From assembly GCF_001021025.1 (NCBI RefSeq), contig NZ_CP011541.1, positions 1,488,001 to 1,552,000 of the forward strand: DNA of 64,000 bases. The letters are read 5' to 3'. The notes below the pieces were generated by a model, which was not told the origin of the DNA, did not search any database, and saw only the letters and a program-made list of their open reading frames with translations. This DNA is from Corynebacterium epidermidicanis. Lineage in GTDB: Bacteria; Actinomycetota; Actinomycetes; Mycobacteriales; Mycobacteriaceae. How positions within the stretch are numbered: the first letter of the stretch is position 1; every line of letters begins with the position of its first letter. Below are positions 8,322 through 18,643 of the stretch, in pieces. The position numbers and the translations under genes are program-made.

Positions 8322-10255
8322 GTGACGTCCTCTGCGTCCTCAGCAATTAAGTTATCCACCCACGTGCCCACCGAGGCATAAATCCCATCGGCGTCCATGC
8401 CGAGTTCAGCCAGCAACTCTCCACGGGAAGCATGGTCCAGGAATTTCTCTGGTACAGCAATTCGACGCAATGGCGTGTCAATTTCGGCTGCCGTCAGAGA
8501 TTCGTCAAGGAGTGAGCCTATTCCGCCATGGATGACGCCGTCTTCAATCACTACGACGATGTCATGGTCGGCTGCCAAGGCAACCAATGACGGGGCGACA
8601 GGTATGACCCATCGAGGATCCACTACGGTGACATTGCAACCATCGTCCACCAGCCGGTGCGCCGCCGCGAGGGTCGCATGGGCCATGGCCCCGACGGTGA
8701 CCAGCAAGACGTCGACTTTCCTCGCTGTGCCATCATCTTCGCCATCTGCTTCGAACAAACCGAGGATCTCAACACCATCGGACAACGAATCAACCGCTGG
8801 CAATTCCTCTGGCAGGCTCCCTTTCGGGAAGCGCACTGCGGAGGGGCCGTCGGAAATTTCGATGGCTTCGTCGAAAAGCTCGCGCAACTGTTGACCATCT
8901 CGCGGTGCAGCCACCCGCATACCTGGGATGATGCCGAGCAGGGAGAGATCCCAAACTCCATTGTGGCTGGCGCCATCGGAGCCAGTGATACCAGCGCGGT
9001 CAAGCACCAACGTGATTGGGAGCTTGAGCAGGGCGGCATCCATCAGCAATTGATCGAAAGCTCGGTTCATGAAGGTCGCATAGAGCGCGATAACTGGATG
9101 CAACCCCCCCAACGCCATACCCGCAGCGGAAGCAACGGCGTGCTGCTCTGCAATACCAACATCAAAGAACCGGTCCGGGAATTGCGCGCCAAAAGGCGCC
9201 AGCCCAGTGGGGCCTGCCATGGCGGCAGTCGTTGCGGTTATGTCTTCGCGGCGCTGAGCGGCCTCCACAATTGCTTGTGAAAACACCCCAGTCCACGATG
9301 GACCGGACTTCGACAACGGATCCCCGGTCCGCGGATCAATAACTCCGGTTGAATGCATTAGGTCTGCTTCATTAGCCTCAGCAGGACCATAACCACGCCC
9401 CTTTTCAGTGACGACGTGCAAAATGATCGGGCCGTCGTAGTCACGTGCGTATTCCAGCGCATGCTCGACGTGACGCAGGTTGTGGCCATCAATCGGGCCA
9501 ACATACTTCATGCCGAGCTCGGGGAACATCTCAGTAGGGATCACGGTGTTCTTCACGCCTTCCTTGAAGGCATGCATGACGTCGAAGGTACGACGTCCCA
9601 CCCAGCCCATCGAGTTCAGCGTGGACTTGCCTTGCTCCATAACCCGGTCGTAGAAGGGCTGCATTCGCAATTCCGCGAGATTTTCCGCAAGACCGCCGAT
9701 GGTCGGCGAATAGGAGCGACCGTTGTCGTTGACCACGATCACTACCCTGCTCTGAGCATCCGCAGCGATGTTGTTGAGCGCTTCCCAGCACATACCGCCG
9801 GTCAAGGCTCCATCGCCTACCACGGCAACTACCTTATTGTCCGTCTTGCCTTGCCTGACCATTGCTTTAGACAAGCCATCGGCAACAGACAGCGCAGCGG
9901 AGGCGTGACTGGACTCAGTCCAGTCGTGTTCGCTTTCGGACAAGCAGGTGTAGCCCGACAAGCCACCCTTTTGCCGCAAAGTATCAAACCGGTCCCATCG
10001 ACCGGTCAAGATCTTGTGGACGTAGGACTGGTGCGAAGTATCAAAGACCACTGGGTCACTTGGCGAATCAAAAACCCGGTGAATTCCGATCGAAAGTTCA
10101 ACAACCCCAAGGTTAGGGCCTAGATGTCCGCCTGTCGCAGAGACTTTCTCCACCAAGAAGTCTCGGATCTCAGTGGCAAGAAACTCCAACTGCTGGGGGG
10201 TTAGCCCCTTGACGTCAGCTGGGGAAGAAATACCGGAGAGAATTCCTTTTGCCAC
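8318..10255 (-). CDS. dxs: 1-deoxy-D-xylulose-5-phosphate synthase
   Basis: A full-length 645-residue DXS. It condenses pyruvate and glyceraldehyde-3-phosphate with thiamine diphosphate, the first step of the MEP isoprenoid pathway. Visible motifs are [12 protein letters not shown], the ThDP/Mg motif GDGALTGGM with a downstream Asn-Asn, and the catalytic Glu in [10 protein letters not shown]. The start is GTG at 10255 with AGAAGG about 11 bp upstream. A hairpin lies in the leader. Polyprenyl products feed the decaprenyl carrier used by AftC, encoded nearby, though that is context rather than a functional link seen here. Confidence 0.96.
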   Translation of the reverse strand: MAKGILSGISSPADVKGLTPQQLEFLATEIRDFLVEKVSATGGHLGPNLGVVELSIGIHRVFDSPSDPVVFDTSHQSYVHKILTGRWDRFDTLRQKGGLSGYTCLSESEHDWTESSHASAALSVADGLSKAMVRQGKTDNKVVAVVGDGALTGGMCWEALNNIAADAQSRVVIVVNDNGRSYSPTIGGLAENLAELRMQPFYDRVMEQGKSTLNSMGWVGRRTFDVMHAFKEGVKNTVIPTEMFPELGMKYVGPIDGHNLRHVEHALEYARDYDGPIILHVVTEKGRGYGPAEANEADLMHSTGVIDPRTGDPLSKSGPSWTGVFSQAIVEAAQRREDITATTAAMAGPTGLAPFGAQFPDRFFDVGIAEQHAVASAAGMALGGLHPVIALYATFMNRAFDQLLMDAALLKLPITLVLDRAGITGSDGASHNGVWDLSLLGIIPGMRVAAPRDGQQLRELFDEAIEISDGPSAVRFPKGSLPEELPAVDSLSDGVEILGLFEADGEDDGTARKVDVLLVTVGAMAHATLAAAHRLVDDGCNVTVVDPRWVIPVAPSLVALAADHDIVVVIEDGVIHGGIGSLLDESLTAAEIDTPLRRIAVPEKFLDHASRGELLAELGMDADGIYASVGTWVDNLIAEDAEDVT

Positions 10256-10282
10256 TTAATCGAACACCTTCTCTGTGTTGCA

Positions 10283-10309
10283 CTGCCCACACCACAGTGG
10301 TGCGGGCAG
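10283..10309 (-). promoter_or_regulatory. Stem-loop in the dxs leader
   Basis: CTGCCC-a-CACCAC-a-GTGGTG-c-GGGCAG (10283-10309) forms a nearly perfect hairpin ending 28 bp before the dxs start codon. It has no U-tract on the dxs side, so a leader structure is more likely than a terminator. The rest of 10310-10516 holds no feature I can name. Confidence 0.4.
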
Positions 10310-10516
10310 CTAGCAGTAACTACGTTTTCGTAAGAATCTTACTAGCACTATGCCCAATCTAGTCACGACGTGCGCGGTGCCAGCGCAAAATCCTCGAGGG
10401 CCCGCGTTCGGAAACTTCGGCACTTTCGAGGCACCCAGGCACGAGGATAGTTCCGCAATACCGCGAGGTCTCACGCAGAAACCTGCACTATCGGACTATC
10501 TTCCTTAGGAACCAGG

Positions 10517-11779
10517 CTACGCTGAATCTTCCTGTGAATTTTCGGCGACGGGTAGGAGCAGGCCGAAGCTTTCGCTGTGGTGCGTACCCGGAAATGCGTT
10601 GCACAAGCTTAGCTTTTCGAGGTAGTAGCCATTTTCGTACCATGCGTTCAGATCTCGTGCGAAGGTCGCTGGATCACAGCCCACGTGAATGACTACCTCG
10701 GGCTGAGCTGCAGCTATGCGCGCTACTGTGTCTGCTCCCGCACCCTTGCGTGGCGGATCCAGAACCACAACCCCAGGCTTTGGCAGGTGTGGCAGAGCAG
10801 CAAAGACATCTTTGGACACAAAATCTACTTTGTTGTTTCCAAAAGTCTCGCGTCCAACCTTGGCCGCCTGAGGAGCCAATTCGACTGAATGCACGGTGGC
10901 CTTGGGCAACACTTTCTTCATCGCCGGAATGAAGAATCCCACCCCGCCATAAAGATCCCAAGCATGTTTCAGGTAATTGACATCCACATCACGCTCGTCG
11001 AGAGCCTGTTCAATCCAGGAGCTAACGATTTCGCTATAGACCTCAGGCGCGGCCTTGTGCGCCTGCCAGAAGCTCACTGCAGGCAAGGTGAACTGGTACT
11101 CTCCTACGCGCTGGACCGGCGAACCTGAGCCATCAATGACTTTTGTGGTGCGACGTGCCGTCTTCCCGCGACCCGCCTTGGAGGTTTCCACCACATGGCG
11201 ATCGCCATTGGAATCGAGCGCGACCACAATTTCCGCGCCTGGTGTAAAACGCTGGGCATCAGAGCCAAGAATTCCACTCAAAGCGCCCTCCGCGGCCTGC
11301 CGACAGTCAAAATCTGTCACTAATTCATTGGACTGCGCGGCCCGGATGCCTGCGCGACCAGCCTTATCGACGCCCAGCCGGAACCGAGTCCGCCAACCAC
11401 TAGCCGGCGCCATGGAAACAGTCTCGATTTCTGGGATGTCCGTCAACTTGCCGATGCGCTCCAGTTGCTCCCGCAGCACCTGAGCTTTCAGCTCAAGCTC
11501 CGCCTCTGCAGAAACAAAAGAATAGTCGCAACAGCCAGCTCCATGAGCCGCGGCGGCACAAGTGTCCGCGACGCGCCCGGGACCTGGTTCCAGGATTTCT
11601 ACGACGCGCGCACGAGCGAAGCGTTTCTTCACTTCGGTCAACTCGACCAGAGCGACGTCGCCAGGCACAGTACGTGGAACGAAGATGACGAGGCCGTCGG
11701 TACGTGCCACGCTTTCACCGCCGTGGGCTGGGGATTCTAATGTGACCTGGAGCTGCTGCCCCACGCTTGGGTTTTCCAT
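10517..11779 (-). CDS. TrmA/RlmD-family RNA (uracil-C5) methyltransferase
   Basis: A 420-residue protein like M. tuberculosis Rv2689c. An N-terminal TRAM domain (about 5-60) is followed by a cysteine group (CAAAAHGAGCCDY) that may bind an Fe-S cluster. The C-terminal SAM domain has DLYGGVGFF, the LDPPRKG motif and the presumed nucleophile Cys in HVGCDPATFARDL. The family methylates uridine C5 in 23S rRNA or tRNA with SAM; which site this enzyme uses cannot be read from the sequence. It is separated by 40 bp from the upstream DUF3159 gene on the same strand and probably belongs to the dut-DUF3710-DUF3159 transcription unit. Confidence 0.85.
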   Translation of the reverse strand: MENPSVGQQLQVTLESPAHGGESVARTDGLVIFVPRTVPGDVALVELTEVKKRFARARVVEILEPGPGRVADTCAAAAHGAGCCDYSFVSAEAELELKAQVLREQLERIGKLTDIPEIETVSMAPASGWRTRFRLGVDKAGRAGIRAAQSNELVTDFDCRQAAEGALSGILGSDAQRFTPGAEIVVALDSNGDRHVVETSKAGRGKTARRTTKVIDGSGSPVQRVGEYQFTLPAVSFWQAHKAAPEVYSEIVSSWIEQALDERDVDVNYLKHAWDLYGGVGFFIPAMKKVLPKATVHSVELAPQAAKVGRETFGNNKVDFVSKDVFAALPHLPKPGVVVLDPPRKGAGADTVARIAAAQPEVVIHVGCDPATFARDLNAWYENGYYLEKLSLCNAFPGTHHSESFGLLLPVAENSQEDSA

Positions 11780-11819
11780 GATGATGTCTTTCCGGCGGTG
11801 TTCGCCCGGCCGAGCGACG

Positions 11820-12515
11820 CTACGAATGAACGTCTTCAGCCTCGAGTTGTTCTTGCTGTGCGTTAGCTTTGCGCACCAAAACGATAGTGAGCAGCGTGAC
11901 TAGTCCGGTTAGAGGCCAGCCCATCGCGATACGCGCGATAGCTAGGGCATCCGTGGAATCGGCATTATAGAAGTTGTTTTGCACGATGAATCGCGCAAAG
12001 AAAACCACGGCCCACGCTGCGGTAGCCATATCGTACCAGCGCAGCACCGATTTATGGTTACGCCAATCCATGCTCTCACCATTGATGCCTCGCCAAATGA
12101 CGCCCACTGCTGGCCAACGGACCACAATTGAAGCGAGAAAAGCGATTCCGAGCAGCAGACTTACCCAAATGCCATAGAGGAAGTAGCCCTTGGCGCTTCC
12201 CGTGAAATAAGCAATCCCAGCGCCGATCCCGACCCCGATCAAACCAGACACCGCTGGCTGCAGGTTCTCCTTGCGCACAATGCGCCAGGCAAAAAGTGCT
12301 ATCGCCACACCTAGTGCTGCAAGAAGTGCGGTGCTTAAGCCGAACCGATTGTTGACCGGTACCAGCACCAAAATAGGCAGCGTGGAAGATACGAGACCGG
12401 AGATTCCGCCCATTTGCTCCCACATGGTGGGTTCCGCTTTGTTGTGTGCGCTGGTTTCGGTGTTCGGCTCGGAAACGGCCGCGCTGTCTTCCTCCATTGC
12501 CTGGATTTCAGTCAT
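11820..12515 (-). CDS. DUF3159 membrane protein
   Basis: A 231-residue protein with an acidic, Ser/Thr-rich cytosolic N-terminus (about 35 residues) and then five or six hydrophobic helices. The motif MWEQMGGISGL and the later WRGINGESMDWR are typical of DUF3159. The start ATG overlaps the stop of the DUF3710 gene (ATGA), so translation is probably coupled. Function unknown. Confidence 0.82.
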   Translation of the reverse strand: MTEIQAMEEDSAAVSEPNTETSAHNKAEPTMWEQMGGISGLVSSTLPILVLVPVNNRFGLSTALLAALGVAIALFAWRIVRKENLQPAVSGLIGVGIGAGIAYFTGSAKGYFLYGIWVSLLLGIAFLASIVVRWPAVGVIWRGINGESMDWRNHKSVLRWYDMATAAWAVVFFARFIVQNNFYNADSTDALAIARIAMGWPLTGLVTLLTIVLVRKANAQQEQLEAEDVHS

Positions 12516-13393
12516 TTCTGCTCACTTTGGTCGTCGACGGCCTGGCGTTGTCGCATTTGTTCGACTGCGCTTCCGCTATCTCGCCCGGGCACATCCGAGT
12601 CAACCGCAGGCGTCTGTGCAACTGGTGACTGGCGTTCCGCATCGAGATTAGGCTGTGGGGTTTCAGAGGTGGTTGGCGCTGGTGCGTCTGCCCGCTGCAT
12701 CATCGCCTCTTGTACTTGGGCAACGAGTTGGGACGGCATTGTCACCGGCAATACTGCGCCTGAGAGCATTGGGGTTTCTCCACGATATACGAAGCTTCGT
12801 GCAGCAACTTCGCGACCAAGCTGCGCCAGATCCGTTGCACGGTCATTGGGCGCAGCTAGGGTGAAACGAAGTGTCCAGCGGGGTCCATCAACGCCGAAAA
12901 TCCGGATGGTCGCGTGCTCCGCACTTCCTACCACCTCCTCGCCCCATGGCCCCTGCTCCGTGGTAACTGCTAGCCCATCGGCTGACATTCCAGCGACGAT
13001 TTCTGGCACTGATTCCGCCCAAACGCCGCCCGAACGTGGTGCAGCGAAGGCCACCGGGGTAATCCGCCCAAATTGCGTGACAATGTGCAGCATGCGAGGT
13101 CCTTCCTCACCCATCTCCACCTGCACCTCGGAGGGGTTCGGCATCGCGATCTTCATGGACCCTAAATCCAGGGTGCCGACCGAAAAATCGCTGAAATCAA
13201 AGTCATCGTAGTTGATGCTGTCGCCGTCGAAAGGCCCACGCTCTTGACCATCGTGGATCTCTGGGGCCTTGTCGACGTCCGGCTGAGTCGAAGCATCCTC
13301 CCGCGCTGCGTCCGCCGGGTTAGCTACGACATGAGTCGCAGTCGGTTCGGTGTTTGGCTGTTCTTCGTCGTTCTTTTTAGAAAATGGCCACAT
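12512..13393 (-). CDS. DUF3710 family protein
   Basis: A 293-residue cytosolic protein. It opens with MWPFSKKND and a low-complexity charged segment, followed by a conserved beta-rich core that includes SMKIAMPNP, GVWAESVPEI and WTLRFTL. The last 60 residues are Gln/Ala/Pro-rich and look disordered. It sits 11 bp downstream of dut and overlaps the DUF3159 gene, an arrangement also seen in M. tuberculosis (Rv2696c-Rv2697c). Function unknown. Confidence 0.82.
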   Translation of the reverse strand: MWPFSKKNDEEQPNTEPTATHVVANPADAAREDASTQPDVDKAPEIHDGQERGPFDGDSINYDDFDFSDFSVGTLDLGSMKIAMPNPSEVQVEMGEEGPRMLHIVTQFGRITPVAFAAPRSGGVWAESVPEIVAGMSADGLAVTTEQGPWGEEVVGSAEHATIRIFGVDGPRWTLRFTLAAPNDRATDLAQLGREVAARSFVYRGETPMLSGAVLPVTMPSQLVAQVQEAMMQRADAPAPTTSETPQPNLDAERQSPVAQTPAVDSDVPGRDSGSAVEQMRQRQAVDDQSEQK

Positions 13394-13404
13394 GTTAGTT
13401 GCTC

Positions 13405-13875
13405 CTAAACTCCGGTTGAACCGTACCCGCCCGTTCCGCGGACCGTCTCATCAAGTTCTGCTACTTCGGTGAATTCCACCAGCTCGACCCGCTGAATTAC
13501 TAGCTGTGCGATGCGATCGCCCCGGGTGATCTCGATGGGAGTACGAGAGTCGAGATTGATGAGACAGACCTTCAACTCGCCCCGATAATCAGCGTCGATC
13601 GTGCCTGGGGTGTTGACGATGCTCAGCCCCTGCTTCGCGGCCAATCCCGAGCGTGGGTGAATCAACCCCACCATGCCCAACGGTAATGCGATGGCCACCC
13701 CAGTGCTTACCAATACGCGCTCTCCTGGGGCGATAGTCACGCTCTCTGCTGCATAGAGATCGGCGCCTGCATCGCCACGGTGCGCCCGAGTTGGCATCGG
13801 AAGCTCAGGGTCAAGTCGCTTCAGTTGGATCGTGCGGGGAAATTCTGCCTCGTAAGATTCGTTCACCTCAACCAC
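13405..13875 (-). CDS. dut: dUTP diphosphatase
   Basis: A 156-residue trimeric-type dUTPase that hydrolyses dUTP to dUMP and PPi, keeping uracil out of DNA and supplying dTMP synthesis. All five motifs are present: [16 protein letters not shown], the substrate loop [21 protein letters not shown], and the C-terminal arm [10 protein letters not shown]. The start is GTG at 13875; a second GTG at 13866 is an alternative. It is the first gene of the minus-strand unit running to the TrmA-like gene. Confidence 0.95.
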   Translation of the reverse strand: MVEVNESYEAEFPRTIQLKRLDPELPMPTRAHRGDAGADLYAAESVTIAPGERVLVSTGVAIALPLGMVGLIHPRSGLAAKQGLSIVNTPGTIDADYRGELKVCLINLDSRTPIEITRGDRIAQLVIQRVELVEFTEVAELDETVRGTGGYGSTGV

Positions 13876-13986
13876 CCTAGTAGTTAGTTGGAAACAACGC
13901 GGAGGCGACGCGAATCTGGGCGTCTCCCGCCTCTGGTCAACCTCTCAGTGTCAGGGCCTGTGGCCAGTGAAGTAGAGTTAGCTCTT

Positions 13987-14493
13987 GTGACTGGCTCATC
14001 TGCAAAAAATCAGGGAAACAATGCTCAGGTGCTCTATGCCGAACGCCAATGGGTTCCGTGGTATTGGTGGGGGCTCGCCATTATCGCGGCTATTCTCACG
14101 GCAACGCAGCTGGGGATGAACCGTTCCATGGCGTGGTTTGTAGCACCCCTGGTTCTCTTCTCGGTGTTCGCCCTTTGGGGGTTGTGGCAACTGTCAACTA
14201 CACGACTGACTGTCGAGGTTGATCCAGATGGGACGCGTTGGTTGCGGGTGGGTACCGCTCAATTGCCTAATACCGTGGTTGAGAAAGTTTTGGCAGTTCC
14301 AGAAAGCGCCAAGCGCAATGCAATGGGTAGACAGCTTGATCCGGCAGCCTTCGTGGCGTCGAAAAGCTGGATGAAGCAAATGGCGATGATCGTGCTGGAC
14401 GATCCAGAAGACCCAACCCCCTATTGGTTGGTGTCGACCAAGGATCCTGAAGCGGTTTTGGCTGCGTTCGTGCCGGAGTTGTTCTCTAGATAA
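13987..14493 (+). CDS. DUF3093 membrane protein
   Basis: About 168 residues with two adjacent membrane helices (WWGLAIIAAILTATQLG and MAWFVAPLVLFSVFALWG), followed by a soluble domain containing WLRVGTAQLP and PYWLVSTKDPEAVLAA. This matches DUF3093 (Rv2698 in M. tuberculosis), also next to dut there. The frame is open further upstream, but GTG at 13987 gives the normal family N-terminus. Function unknown. Confidence 0.8.
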   Translation: MTGSSAKNQGNNAQVLYAERQWVPWYWWGLAIIAAILTATQLGMNRSMAWFVAPLVLFSVFALWGLWQLSTTRLTVEVDPDGTRWLRVGTAQLPNTVVEKVLAVPESAKRNAMGRQLDPAAFVASKSWMKQMAMIVLDDPEDPTPYWLVSTKDPEAVLAAFVPELFSR

Positions 14494-14516
14494 TTGCGTA
14501 AAGACATACAAATGTG

Positions 14517-14561
14517 CCGAAGGCGCCCTCAAAAACAGAAATTTTCTGAGGGCACCTTCGG
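14517..14561. terminator. Bidirectional terminator between DUF3093 and DUF4193 genes
   Basis: CCGAAGGCGCCCTCA and TGAGGGCACCTTCGG pair over 15 bp with one mismatch around an A/T-rich loop, between two convergent genes. Confidence 0.85.
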
Positions 14562-14571
14562 CGTTATGTGG

Positions 14572-14865
14572 CTATGCGCAGTCGAGGCAGATGAGGGTGC
14601 CGTCTGGTTCCTCGTGCGAGATTCGGTTGCGACGCTGTACCAGGAAGCAGCTTCCGCAGGTGAATTCATCTTCGCGTCGCGGAACGACAGTGACGTTGAG
14701 TTCTTCGCCAGAGAGGTCGAGCGCTGGCAAGTCAAACGGCTCGACGATATCGCCGTCATCGTCCATGTCGCTGACGGTGTGCTCGGCGGCCTTCAAACCT
14801 TCCAGCGAGTCGGTTTCCAGTTCGTCTTCTACGCGACGTCGTGGGGCATCGTAATCAGTGGCCAT
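14572..14865 (-). CDS. DUF4193 small zinc-ribbon-like protein
   Basis: A 97-residue acidic protein, the counterpart of M. tuberculosis Rv2699c. The N-terminus is charged (YDAPRRRVEDELETDSLEGL). The C-terminal third has two CxxC pairs, CGSC and CLDC, that probably bind zinc. It ends right at the terminator shared with the DUF3093 gene. Function unknown; it could be a transcription-associated or ribosome-associated factor, but nothing here shows that. Confidence 0.85.
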   Translation of the reverse strand: MATDYDAPRRRVEDELETDSLEGLKAAEHTVSDMDDDGDIVEPFDLPALDLSGEELNVTVVPRREDEFTCGSCFLVQRRNRISHEEPDGTLICLDCA

Positions 14866-15045
14866 GCCTGGGGTTCCTTAAACGAGATTAGTGGGTTCAA
14901 AGCAACCGCTGCGCGGCCACTTTTGTGGAACATATCGACGCGGATATTAGGCCACAATTGCGTCGTTGTCACATTCCGACACGCAAATTTTCCACCCGTG
15001 GCACACCCGGAGCAGAAAATTTAGGCAAAACCCCAGGTAGAACGA

Positions 15046-15876
15046 CTAGCGAGCAACCGGGTTGCAGGCACCAATTTCATCCAACACGCCGTGAAATTCG
15101 TCCCAAATCCCAGGGGCAGTGACCAACATGATCTCGCCGGCATCTCCGGGCGTCGACAAGCTGGGCGTACGCACTTTAGCCCCCGCCTCGGCGGCGATGA
15201 GCGCGCCCGCCGCGAAGTCCCAGGCATTAAGCCCGTGTTCAAAATGCGCATCGACTTCGCCGGCAGCGACCATGCAAAGATCCAGCGCAGCACTGCCCAG
15301 GCGCCTAATGTCGCGGATTTGTGGCAGCAACCGAGCAACCAATGCACTTTGGGCTTGTCGACGCGTGGCGCTGTAACCGAAGCCGGTAGCAACCAAAGAC
15401 TGCCGGACCTGGGTCTCCTGGGACGCCTGCAGCACCGTTTCCACTCCATTGAGCCTGCGGGTTGCGCCCCGACCGGCCGCAGCGCTGAACAATTCACCCG
15501 TGGCCACGTTGATAACCGCGCCGGCTACGACCTGCCCATCGACCGCCGCTGCGATCGAGACCGCATATTGCGGCAAACCGTAGAGGAAATTCACCGTGCC
15601 GTCGATGGGGTCGACAATCCAGGTCACCTCGGAGGTAGCAACACGCGAACTGCCTTCCTCGCCGATGAGCCCATCGGCCGGTCGAAGGCGTTCGAGCTCG
15701 CCGGAAATGAGTTCCTCAGCAAAGGTGTCTACGACTGTCACGGGGTCAACTGGAGAACTCTTGGTTTGGGTATAGGCTCGCACGTCGCCCAATTCGGCCC
15801 GCTTGCGCGCAATTTCTGTCGCGGTAAGTACCGCGATCTCCACCGCAATGTCCTTCAATTCCTCATAGTTAGTCAT
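15046..15876 (-). CDS. suhB: Inositol monophosphatase family protein SuhB
   Basis: A 276-residue Mg-dependent sugar phosphatase. The metal motifs are GEEGSSR and [15 protein letters not shown], with the closing motif [15 protein letters not shown]. The enzyme probably frees inositol from inositol-1-phosphate, which in this group feeds phosphatidylinositol and mycothiol. The start is ATG at 15876; the frame is open 18 codons further but the family begins here. It is divergent from ppgK across 68 bp. Confidence 0.9.
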   Translation of the reverse strand: MTNYEELKDIAVEIAVLTATEIARKRAELGDVRAYTQTKSSPVDPVTVVDTFAEELISGELERLRPADGLIGEEGSSRVATSEVTWIVDPIDGTVNFLYGLPQYAVSIAAAVDGQVVAGAVINVATGELFSAAAGRGATRRLNGVETVLQASQETQVRQSLVATGFGYSATRRQAQSALVARLLPQIRDIRRLGSAALDLCMVAAGEVDAHFEHGLNAWDFAAGALIAAEAGAKVRTPSLSTPGDAGEIMLVTAPGIWDEFHGVLDEIGACNPVAR

Positions 15877-15944
15877 ACCCCTATTGTGCCCCGATTCATT
15901 TGCTGACGAGCAGCCAATGCGCTTCAGCATTTAAGATGAGCAGC

Positions 15945-16697
15945 ATGACTTCACTTGGCTTCGGCATCGACATCGGCGGATCCGGCATCAAGGGTGCGGT
16001 AGTTGACCTGGACACCGGCGAGTTGGCAACTGAGCGGATCAGGATACCGACTCCCCAACCCGCTACCCCAGACGCTGTGGCGGCCACCGTTGCGCAACTT
16101 GTCTCGCTTGCCGAATGGGAAGGACCAGTGGGCATCACCCTGCCCTCCGTCGTGCTCGCTCAACGGGCCCTCACCGCTGCGAATATTGATCCAGCCTGGG
16201 TCGATCTTGATGTTCATGAACTGTTTAGTTCGGCACTGCCCGCACGGGACCTCACCGTTCTAAACGATGCCGACGCCGCCGGCTTAGCGGAGGCAACTTT
16301 CGGAGTCACCGAAGCTCGCAGTGGTGCCTGTATCCTACTGACCTTCGGTACCGGAATCGGCTCGGCTTTTCTGCTGGAGGGCGAGCTCTTCCCCAACACC
16401 GAAATTGGTCATCTCTTGGTGGATGGCAAAGAGGCAGAACACCGTGCCAGCGCCGCGATCAAGGACAACAAGGGCCTGAGCTACGCGCAGTGGGCTAAGC
16501 GGGTGGACAAGGTCCTCCACGAGTACGAACGCCTTTTCCGGCCAACTGCATTCATTGTGGGTGGCGGCATTTCCCGAAAGCACGAGAAATGGGTTCCGTT
16601 ACTCACGGTCTCTACCCCAGTTATCCCAGCTCAACTGCGCAACAATGCCGGGATCGTCGGGGCGGCGATGGCAGTGGCAAAACAGCTTCGCCCTTAA
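15945..16697 (+). CDS. ppgK: Polyphosphate glucokinase
   Basis: A 250-residue ROK-fold kinase that phosphorylates glucose with polyphosphate or ATP. Visible are the phosphate motif [12 protein letters not shown], the catalytic ND in VLNDADAAG, the [11 protein letters not shown] motif and the Gly-rich [14 protein letters not shown]. The ATG at 15945 gives the family N-terminus; an ATG at 15936 is possible. Its place between suhB and sigA is conserved in mycobacteria and corynebacteria. Confidence 0.93.
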   Translation: MTSLGFGIDIGGSGIKGAVVDLDTGELATERIRIPTPQPATPDAVAATVAQLVSLAEWEGPVGITLPSVVLAQRALTAANIDPAWVDLDVHELFSSALPARDLTVLNDADAAGLAEATFGVTEARSGACILLTFGTGIGSAFLLEGELFPNTEIGHLLVDGKEAEHRASAAIKDNKGLSYAQWAKRVDKVLHEYERLFRPTAFIVGGGISRKHEKWVPLLTVSTPVIPAQLRNNAGIVGAAMAVAKQLRP

Positions 16698-16748
16698 CCC
16701 GACTAGTGAAGTGTGACAAATTTCTCTCCAAAAAACCAGGGCGAAATC

Positions 16749-16775
16749 TTGCTTCTGGAAAGTTTTAGCTATACT
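16749..16775 (+). promoter_or_regulatory. Candidate sigA promoter
   Basis: TATACT at 16770-16775 is a good -10 hexamer. TTGCTT at 16749-16754 could be the -35 but the spacing (15 bp) is short. The 306-bp region between ppgK and sigA otherwise holds no gene, so a leader of about 225 nt is implied if this promoter is used. Confidence 0.4.
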
Positions 16776-17004
16776 GGCGTGTTGACCGTTGACTTCAGGT
16801 GAGCGTCCGATAATCCCCAACGCATCACGATGATGCACACATACAGATGACAATTCGGGTGATGACATCGGACGCGCTTGATTTCTACCTCTGGCTACTT
16901 TGCGCAGCTGATTGCCCAATGCAATCAGCCCACGCGTCGAGAAGCACGCCGCTCGTCGACGCGAGTAGCACGGATACACGAACAAGCAAGGTGAAAGGGC
17001 GTAC

Positions 17005-18594
17005 GTGGCAGCCACTGACTCTCCTGATCAGGCACAACCTGAAGGTGCCGTCGAGACTAAGACTGTGAAGAAGACCGCAGTCAAAAAGGTAGCTAAGAAA
17101 GCTGTCCGCAAGGCAAGCCCTCGGGTAGCTAAGTCCGCTGCAGACACTGGCGTGAGCACCACGCCAGACACCGCAGTACCTGTTGCTGCCGATCTCAGCG
17201 CAGTGGCTGCGGAACCAGCTGCGTCCTCCGACGACTCCGCCACCGAAACTCCTATCAAGCGGGCTGCCAAGAAGACCGCGAAGAAGGTAGCCAAGAAGAC
17301 CGCTAAGAAAGCTGCGAAGAAGGCCGCCAAGAAGACCGCCAAGAAGACCGCCAAAAAGGCGTCTGCTGGTGCAGTTGCTGCGCAGTCCGAGCTCCCAGAG
17401 GATGAGATCGCGGAGTCCGTCGATGATGGACTCGATGACGAATTCAGCGCCGAGCATGACGACCTTGACACGGACTTCCCACTCGGCATCGATGAAGACG
17501 ACGAGCTCGACGAAGACGAACTCGACGGCGATGTCACTGATGACGAAGATGGCCTCGCCGAAACCGACGACGATGAAGAAGACGACGGTTCCTCCGTATG
17601 GGACGAAGACGAATCCGCAGCGCTGCGCCAAGCCCGCAAGGACGCCGAGCTTTCCGCTTCCGCCGACTCCGTCCGCGCGTACCTCAAGCAGATCGGTAAG
17701 GTCGCGCTGCTGAATGCTGAGCAGGAGGTCTCCCTTGCCAAGCGTATCGAGGCCGGCCTATACGCCACCCACAAGATGGAAGAGCTTGAGGAAGCATTCG
17801 CCGCCGGAGACAAGGACGCGAAGCTCACCCCCGCTGTCAAGCGTGACCTGCGCGCAATTGCTCGCGACGGCCGCAAGGCCAAGAACCACCTTCTGGAAGC
17901 AAACTTGCGCCTGGTGGTTTCTCTGGCCAAGCGCTACACCGGACGTGGCATGGCCTTCCTGGACCTGATCCAGGAAGGTAACCTCGGTCTGATTCGCGCC
18001 GTGGAGAAGTTCGACTACACCAAGGGTTACAAGTTCTCTACCTATGCCACCTGGTGGATCCGGCAGGCGATTACTCGTGCGATGGCCGACCAAGCCCGCA
18101 CTATCCGTATTCCGGTCCACATGGTGGAAGTGATCAACAAGCTTGGTCGCATCCAGCGCGAACTGCTGCAGGATCTTGGTCGCGAGCCGACGCCACAGGA
18201 GCTCGCGAAGGAAATGGACATCACCGAGGAAAAGGTCTTGGAAATCCAGCAATACGCCCGGGAGCCAATCTCTCTGGACCAGACCATCGGCGACGAAGGC
18301 GACTCCCAGCTCGGTGACTTCATCGAAGACTCCGAAGCCGTGGTCGCTGTGGACGCGGTCTCCTTCACTCTCCTCCAGGACCAGCTCCAAGATGTGCTGC
18401 AAACGCTGTCCGAGCGCGAGGCCGGCGTGGTGAAGCTCCGCTTCGGGCTTACCGACGGCATGCCGCGCACTTTAGACGAGATCGGCCAAGTCTACGGTGT
18501 CACCCGTGAGCGCATTCGCCAGATCGAGTCGAAGACAATGTCGAAGCTGCGCCACCCTTCGCGTTCCCAGGTATTGCGCGACTACCTCGATTAA
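17005..18594 (+). CDS. sigA: Primary sigma factor SigA (RpoD)
   Basis: A 529-residue group 1 sigma factor. The first 120 residues are Lys/Ala-rich with repeated AKK units, followed by a strongly acidic stretch (about 130-205). The conserved part then runs from region 1.2 ([17 protein letters not shown]) through region 2 ([31 protein letters not shown]), region 3 ([12 protein letters not shown]) and region 4 ([21 protein letters not shown]). It directs RNA polymerase to housekeeping promoters. The start is GTG at 17005 with GAAAGGG 7 bp before it. A strong terminator follows the stop codon directly. Confidence 0.97.
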   Translation: MAATDSPDQAQPEGAVETKTVKKTAVKKVAKKAVRKASPRVAKSAADTGVSTTPDTAVPVAADLSAVAAEPAASSDDSATETPIKRAAKKTAKKVAKKTAKKAAKKAAKKTAKKTAKKASAGAVAAQSELPEDEIAESVDDGLDDEFSAEHDDLDTDFPLGIDEDDELDEDELDGDVTDDEDGLAETDDDEEDDGSSVWDEDESAALRQARKDAELSASADSVRAYLKQIGKVALLNAEQEVSLAKRIEAGLYATHKMEELEEAFAAGDKDAKLTPAVKRDLRAIARDGRKAKNHLLEANLRLVVSLAKRYTGRGMAFLDLIQEGNLGLIRAVEKFDYTKGYKFSTYATWWIRQAITRAMADQARTIRIPVHMVEVINKLGRIQRELLQDLGREPTPQELAKEMDITEEKVLEIQQYAREPISLDQTIGDEGDSQLGDFIEDSEAVVAVDAVSFTLLQDQLQDVLQTLSEREAGVVKLRFGLTDGMPRTLDEIGQVYGVTRERIRQIESKTMSKLRHPSRSQVLRDYLD

Positions 18595-18597
18595 TGA

Positions 18598-18633
18598 GTT
18601 TGACCCCTAACCAATGCAGGTTAGGGGTCAAAC
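18598..18633. terminator. Terminator after sigA
   Basis: A perfect 15-bp stem GTTTGACCCCTAACC/GGTTAGGGGTCAAAC with a 6-nt loop and a short T run. It lies between convergent sigA and the DUF418 gene and can serve both. Confidence 0.92.
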
Positions 18634-18643
18634 TTTGTTGCGA

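Noticed and set aside
9416..10123. 235-codon plus-strand frame
   Set aside because: Lies inside dxs on the opposite strand; dxs motifs are complete.
12414..13211. 265-codon plus-strand frame
   Set aside because: Antisense to the DUF3710 gene, which has the operon position and family motifs.
17028..17930. 300-codon minus-strand frame, Ser-rich
   Set aside because: Antisense shadow of the repetitive, acidic N-terminal part of sigA.
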